Positions 62,576 to 64,000 of a stretch of 64,000 bases of DNA are shown in pieces. The DNA lies in NCBI GenBank assembly GCA_031216915.1, contig CM062297.1, forward strand, positions 180,382,350 to 180,446,349, given 5' to 3'. The stretch is from Pictodentalium vernedei (taxonomy: Eukaryota > Mollusca > Scaphopoda > Dentaliida > Dentaliidae). The translations under genes and the position numbers were made by a program. Numbering within the stretch: the stretch's first letter is position 1; every line of letters starts with the position of its first letter. The notes beneath the pieces are model-generated. The model worked only from the letters and a program-made list of their open reading frames with translations, was not told the origin of the DNA and searched no databases.

Positions 62576-64000
62576 ATATGGTTCCTGCTTCTTATAAACC
62601 GGATGGACAATCCATTGTCTGCTCGACAAGTTTGTCAAACCTGAATTTGCTGAAAACTGGAACTTGCGACACATTGTTGGGTAGCCCCAAGGCTGTTGCG
62701 ATGACCAGCTATTGAACTCACTAACTGACCTAAAAACACAAAGAACCTCACCTCCATCACCTTCAGCATGAGGAAAACGATTTGACAACGAGAGTGAGTG
62801 CGCAGTAATTGGGGGCTTGCTGTAAATGATGTTCCATGTGTGATCGGGAGGACGGGGCTACAACCCCCTCATTGAAAGGCTTTGACCCCGTAGGAAAACA
62901 CGAGCATTTCTGACTGGCCAGGTCCCCCCCCCCCCCCCCCCCCCCCCCCCATTTGCCACCAGTCTATACTGTAATTTTTTTTTTGCTACCAGACTGTCTG
63001 AAAACAATCTGAAAAATGTTTTGCGATTCAAAACCAGTAAATAATATGGAGAAAGTGTCCATCCTAACAGGTAGAATCAAATTGAATCACGTGATCTGCT
63101 ATTGGTGGAAGTGATCCGCTATTGGCACCCGACGGTGGTACACAAGACTAATCAATTAAGTTTTCCATCCATTATAGTTTTAAAAAAGGTTGGTGCCAGT
63201 CATGTAGAGGAAGAATTGTTCTTACCACAGAACACGCTTGGAATCTTTAAAAAAAATAACAGTAGCAAAATAACATGAAAAAGGAAAAAAGTGATCCGCT
63301 ATTGGCACCTTGACTGTAACAGAATGACAATGTATGTGCTCCAATGCCGACATGCAAACCCGAAATGATATACTTCTCTTGGATTTCTGGCACAACTCAA
63401 CTTAAAAATTTTGTTTTTAATTGTTCTTCTGAAGTAGTGATCAAAGTTCTGGCCTTTGATGAGATACTCATACAGCATTTTTACAGTGCGACTCAAGCTT
63501 GGTTGATTTAATCGCACTTGATTAAGTGATCATATACCGTTTTTACCATTTCTTTGAACCCTTAAACTGTTTATATGGGCTGTAATTGGCCTTGATGAGA
63601 TAATCTTATACTGTTTCTCACTGTATCTTTGAACATTTAATTGAACACTTCTTGCATAAAAACAACTCCCCAGTCGCAGCATACAATTTCATCCGATTTA
63701 TTTTTGTTTTTGGTTGAAATAAAGGTGTTTAAACTGATCTTAAACTGCTCTTCTCTTTTTCTCCCTAGTTTAAAATGGAGGCCGAATGTTCTAGAGGCTG
63801 AATGTTTCCGAGGCTGAAAAGACCCGCTCCCTCTGCTGAATACCGATGGGCTACTGAAGGCCATCCAATATAACTAAAACTGTTGCATTTAAAAGCATTT
63901 TTGAAGTCCAACAATCTTTATTTATCGTAGAGCGAACGTTTGTACTTTGTAACACTCGTTCTTCAAATTAGTTTTTTTATTTCAAAAAGAAACTATTTTC
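62576..64000. other. Right end of window, nothing recognised
   Basis: A C run lies at 62927-62950. The phrase GTGATCCGCTATTGGCACC occurs at 63111 and again at 63292, with a shorter version at 63092. The upstream part near 62600-62800 resembles neither strand of any repeat above. No gene is supported. Confidence 0.5.

Overview
This is an intron-rich, AT-rich animal nuclear sequence packed with short palindromic elements, SINEs, DIRS retrotransposons and a virus-like DNA element. It fits a marine invertebrate (mollusc, hemichordate or amphioxus type), but nothing in the window fixes the taxon. The only host gene I can support is the 3' end of an ABCA-type ABC transporter on the + strand. Three exons, at 8418-8523, 22988-23125 and 25263-25568, are joined by compatible phases and end in a stop codon. 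The rest of that gene must lie upstream of the window.

1-5504: a DIRS tyrosine-recombinase retrotransposon (copy 1) whose 5' end is outside the window. It has gag-like, RT/RNase H and tyrosine recombinase ORFs, an internal complementary region and a right inverted terminal repeat. It is inserted into a TTAA-type MITE. 5505-32082: introns, the ABCA exons and the gene's 3' flank. These are filled with at least six palindromic MITE families (several with TTAA ends), tRNA-derived SINEs, two tandem arrays and a 788-bp element with a 6-bp target duplication. 32083-39344: a second DIRS copy (copy 2), complete at both ends but internally dead, inserted in another MITE. 39345-47939: more of the same repeats, including a SINE with a 5S rRNA-like head inserted in a MITE with a perfect 12-bp target duplication.

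47940-57011: a GC-richer, frame-broken Polinton-like (PolB plus integrase) element. On + it encodes a family B DNA polymerase joined to an SF1 helicase and an HNH-like zinc domain. On - it encodes a DDE integrase converging on the polymerase. Further right there are two + strand and four - strand unassigned ORFs, probably structural or membrane proteins. 57012-60377: inverted arms of about 0.9-1.1 kb around a 1.4-kb core. The core carries one basic 139-aa ORF on -, followed by a perfect histone-type mRNA 3' stem-loop. 60378-64000: mostly unannotatable host sequence with one SINE fragment.

The points most worth following are the histone-type stem-loop downstream of a mobile-element-like ORF, the polymerase-helicase-HNH layout, a palindromic repeat that encodes the same short peptide in several ORFs, and two DIRS copies that both landed inside related MITEs, one of them apparently moved in trans after its reverse transcriptase was already lost.
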